Below, piece after piece: positions 6,393 through 7,884 of a stretch of DNA of 7,884 nucleotides. How positions within the stretch are numbered: the first letter of the stretch is position 1; each line of letters begins with the position of its first letter. The notes under the pieces are model-generated. The model ran no database searches. It saw only the letters and a list, made by a program, of their open reading frames with translations, and was not told the origin of the DNA. Source of the DNA: CAVQLX01 sp046727715 (GTDB lineage Bacteria; Desulfobacterota; Binatia; DP-6); contig JBKPDC010000279.1 in NCBI GenBank assembly GCA_046727715.1, forward strand, positions 1-7,884, given 5' to 3'. A program made the position numbers and the translations under genes.

Positions 6393-7884
6393 GTGCTGCC
6401 GAAGCGCTTGCTGATCGCGAACCGGGGCGAGATCGCCATCCGCGTCGCACGCACCGCCGCCGAGCTGGGGATCCCGACGGTGGGTGTCTTCTCGTCGGAC
6501 GACGCCGCGTGTCTCCATGTCCGTCGCGTGGACGAGGCTCGTCCGCTTCCTGGCACCGGGCCAGCTGCGTACCTCGACCAGGAGCAGATCCTCGCCGTGG
6601 CGACGGCGGCGGGCTGCGACGCGGTCCACCCGGGCTACGGTTTCCTCGCCGAGAACGCCGCATTCGCTGGCCGGTGTGCCGGCGCGGGCATCGCGTTCGT
6701 AGGGCCGCGCGCCGACGTGCTGGCGCTGTTCGGCGACAAGGCACGCGCGCGGGCGCTCGCGGCCGGGTGTGGCGTCCCCGTGCTGCCGGGCACGGCCGCC
6801 CTGGCGGCGCCGGATGACGTGCGCGCCTTCCTCATCTCGCTCGGGTCGGGAGGGATCGCCGTCTTGAAGGCCGTGGCGGGCGGCGGCGGCCGCGGGATGC
6901 GCGTGGTGTCCAGCGCCGAGGAGGTCGTGGACGCCTGGACCCGCTGCCGGTCCGAGGCCCTCCAGGCCTTCGGCAACGGCGAGCTCTACGCCGAGCAGCT
7001 GCTTCCGGAGGCGCGCCACATCGAGGTGCAGGTGCTGGGGGACGGCACTGGGGCCGTCGGCCATCTCTGGGAGCGCGAGTGCACCCTCCAGCGACGGCAC
7101 CAGAAGCTCGTCGAGGTGGCGCCCGCGCCGGGAATGCCGGAGGGCTTGCGCGAGCGCCTGCTCGACGCCGCCGCCCGCATCGCGCACGAGGTGCGTCTGG
7201 ACAACCTCTGCACCGTCGAGTTCGTGATCGCCGCAGGCGCCGTGCGTGATGAGGCGGTGTTCGCGTTCATCGAGGCGAATCCCCGGCTGCAGGTGGAGCA
7301 CACCATCACCGAGGAGGTGACTGGGCTCGACCTCGTGCGCATCCAGGTCGAGCTGGCGGCCGGACGGTCGCTCGCCGAGCTCGGCCTGGAGCCGGCATGC
7401 GTGCCGCGGCCGCGCGGGTTCGCGGTGCAGGCGCGGGTGAACGCCGAGACGATGGCGCCCGACGGCCGGGTCCGACCGTCGGCAGGCGCGCTGGCGACGT
7501 TCGCGCCGCCGACCGGGCCGGGCGTGCGTGTCGACACGCACGGCTACGTCGGGTATCGCACCAATCCGCGCTTCGACGCGCTCCTGGCGAAGGTCGTGGG
7601 GCGCTCGACGACGGCGTGCTTCGCCGACGCGCTGGCGCGCACGGCTCGCGCGCTCGACGAGTTCACCGTCGAGGGCGTCGCGACCAACCTTCCTCTCCTC
7701 CGCCGCCTGCTCCGCCACCCCGACGTGGAAGGCCTTCGCATGCACACCCGCTTCGTCGAGGAGCACGCCGCCGAGCTCGCCGTCGCCGACGAGCCCGCGG
7801 CACGGCCGCCCGCGGCGTTCGCGGGCGCCCGCGTCGACGCCACCGACCCGCTTGCCGTCCTCGCCCACGGCAAGAGCGCGGCAC
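6393..7884 (+). CDS. Biotin carboxylase, probable N-terminal part of a multidomain acyl-CoA carboxylase (3' end off the right edge)
   Basis: The reading frame is open to the window's end (497 codons). It begins PKRLLIANRGEIAIRVA, the canonical biotin-carboxylase N-terminus. Further marks are VHPGYGFLAENAAF, Lys116 (GDKARAR), Lys159 with the ATP-grasp glycine loop AVAGGGGRGM (160-169), WERECTLQRRHQKLVEVAPAPG, and FIEANPRLQVEHTITEEVTG with Glu294, Asn296 and Arg298. The C-terminal region has VQARVNAE and FTVEGVATNLPLLRRLL. ATP-dependent carboxylation of biotin is therefore expected to be active. Stand-alone biotin carboxylases end near residue 450. This one continues through a Pro/Ala-rich linker into ARVDATDPLAVLAHGK, resembling single-chain carboxylases that go on to biotin-carrier and carboxyltransferase domains; that is inference, as the rest is unseen. 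The acyl-CoA substrate is unknown; propionyl-, long-chain or branched enoyl-CoA are options. The GTG is chosen because the conserved N-terminus starts four codons later. Confidence 0.93.
   Translation, partial: MLPKRLLIANRGEIAIRVARTAAELGIPTVGVFSSDDAACLHVRRVDEARPLPGTGPAAYLDQEQILAVATAAGCDAVHPGYGFLAENAAFAGRCAGAGIAFVGPRADVLALFGDKARARALAAGCGVPVLPGTAALAAPDDVRAFLISLGSGGIAVLKAVAGGGGRGMRVVSSAEEVVDAWTRCRSEALQAFGNGELYAEQLLPEARHIEVQVLGDGTGAVGHLWERECTLQRRHQKLVEVAPAPGMPEGLRERLLDAAARIAHEVRLDNLCTVEFVIAAGAVRDEAVFAFIEANPRLQVEHTITEEVTGLDLVRIQVELAAGRSLAELGLEPACVPRPRGFAVQARVNAETMAPDGRVRPSAGALATFAPPTGPGVRVDTHGYVGYRTNPRFDALLAKVVGRSTTACFADALARTARALDEFTVEGVATNLPLLRRLLRHPDVEGLRMHTRFVEEHAAELAVADEPAARPPAAFAGARVDATDPLAVLAHGKSAA

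Noticed and set aside
6015..7868. 617-codon minus-strand open frame opposite the carboxylase
   Set aside because: The plus strand reads a continuous biotin carboxylase with its expected ATP-grasp and catalytic residues; the antisense product resembles no family and has shadow-type composition.
1..7884. Defence system, mobile element, CRISPR or tRNA/rRNA
   Set aside because: No repeat-spacer pattern, transposase or integrase motif, or RNA-gene structure was seen on either strand; the cyclase does not sit beside a cyclic-nucleotide-activated effector.

Overview
The window is about 70% or more G+C, with strongly GC3-biased codons and GTG/TTG as well as ATG starts. It has no RNA genes, no recognisable mobile elements and no CRISPR. 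It looks like a chromosomal segment of a high-GC soil or aquatic bacterium; an actinobacterium, or a deltaproteobacterial/Binatota-like lineage known mostly from metagenomes, would both fit. The sequence alone does not settle the phylum.

Layout. Positions 1-1685 (minus strand) hold the first ~561 codons of MutS2; its C-terminal nuclease part lies off the left edge. Only 36 bp away and divergent, 1722-3113 (plus) encodes an alpha/beta-hydrolase-like domain fused to a class III nucleotide cyclase, the architecture of mycobacterial Rv1900c. After a 168-bp non-coding gap with two inverted repeats and a possible promoter, a tight plus-strand run begins: alpha/beta hydrolase (3282-4088), thiolase-like/Ltp2-like protein (4085-5269), zinc-ribbon OB-fold DUF35 protein (5266-5682) and PHP-domain metal hydrolase (5679-6320). 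All three junctions in this run are 4-bp ATGA stop/start overlaps. After a 72-bp gap, a biotin carboxylase (6393 to the right edge, open) starts. It is probably the N-terminal part of a multidomain acyl-CoA carboxylase. Every stretch over 300 bp is covered by a gene.

How the genes may work together (inference). The thiolase-like protein lacks the nucleophilic Cys of true thiolases and is followed at once by a DUF35 protein. This is the pairing of the Ltp2/ChsH2-DUF35 retro-aldolase that removes a propionyl-CoA unit from branched side chains in steroid catabolism. An upstream hydrolase and a downstream acyl-CoA carboxylase fit a CoA-thioester degradation route for a branched, steroid- or terpenoid-like substrate. 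The PHP protein has no obvious role in such a route and is the most curious member. The cyclase upstream has a degenerate hydrolase domain and could be a sensor producing cAMP, but nothing seen here ties it to the operon.

The window is mostly recognisable families. The candidate for something undescribed is the coupled hydrolase / Ltp2-like / DUF35 / PHP cassette next to a carboxylase.
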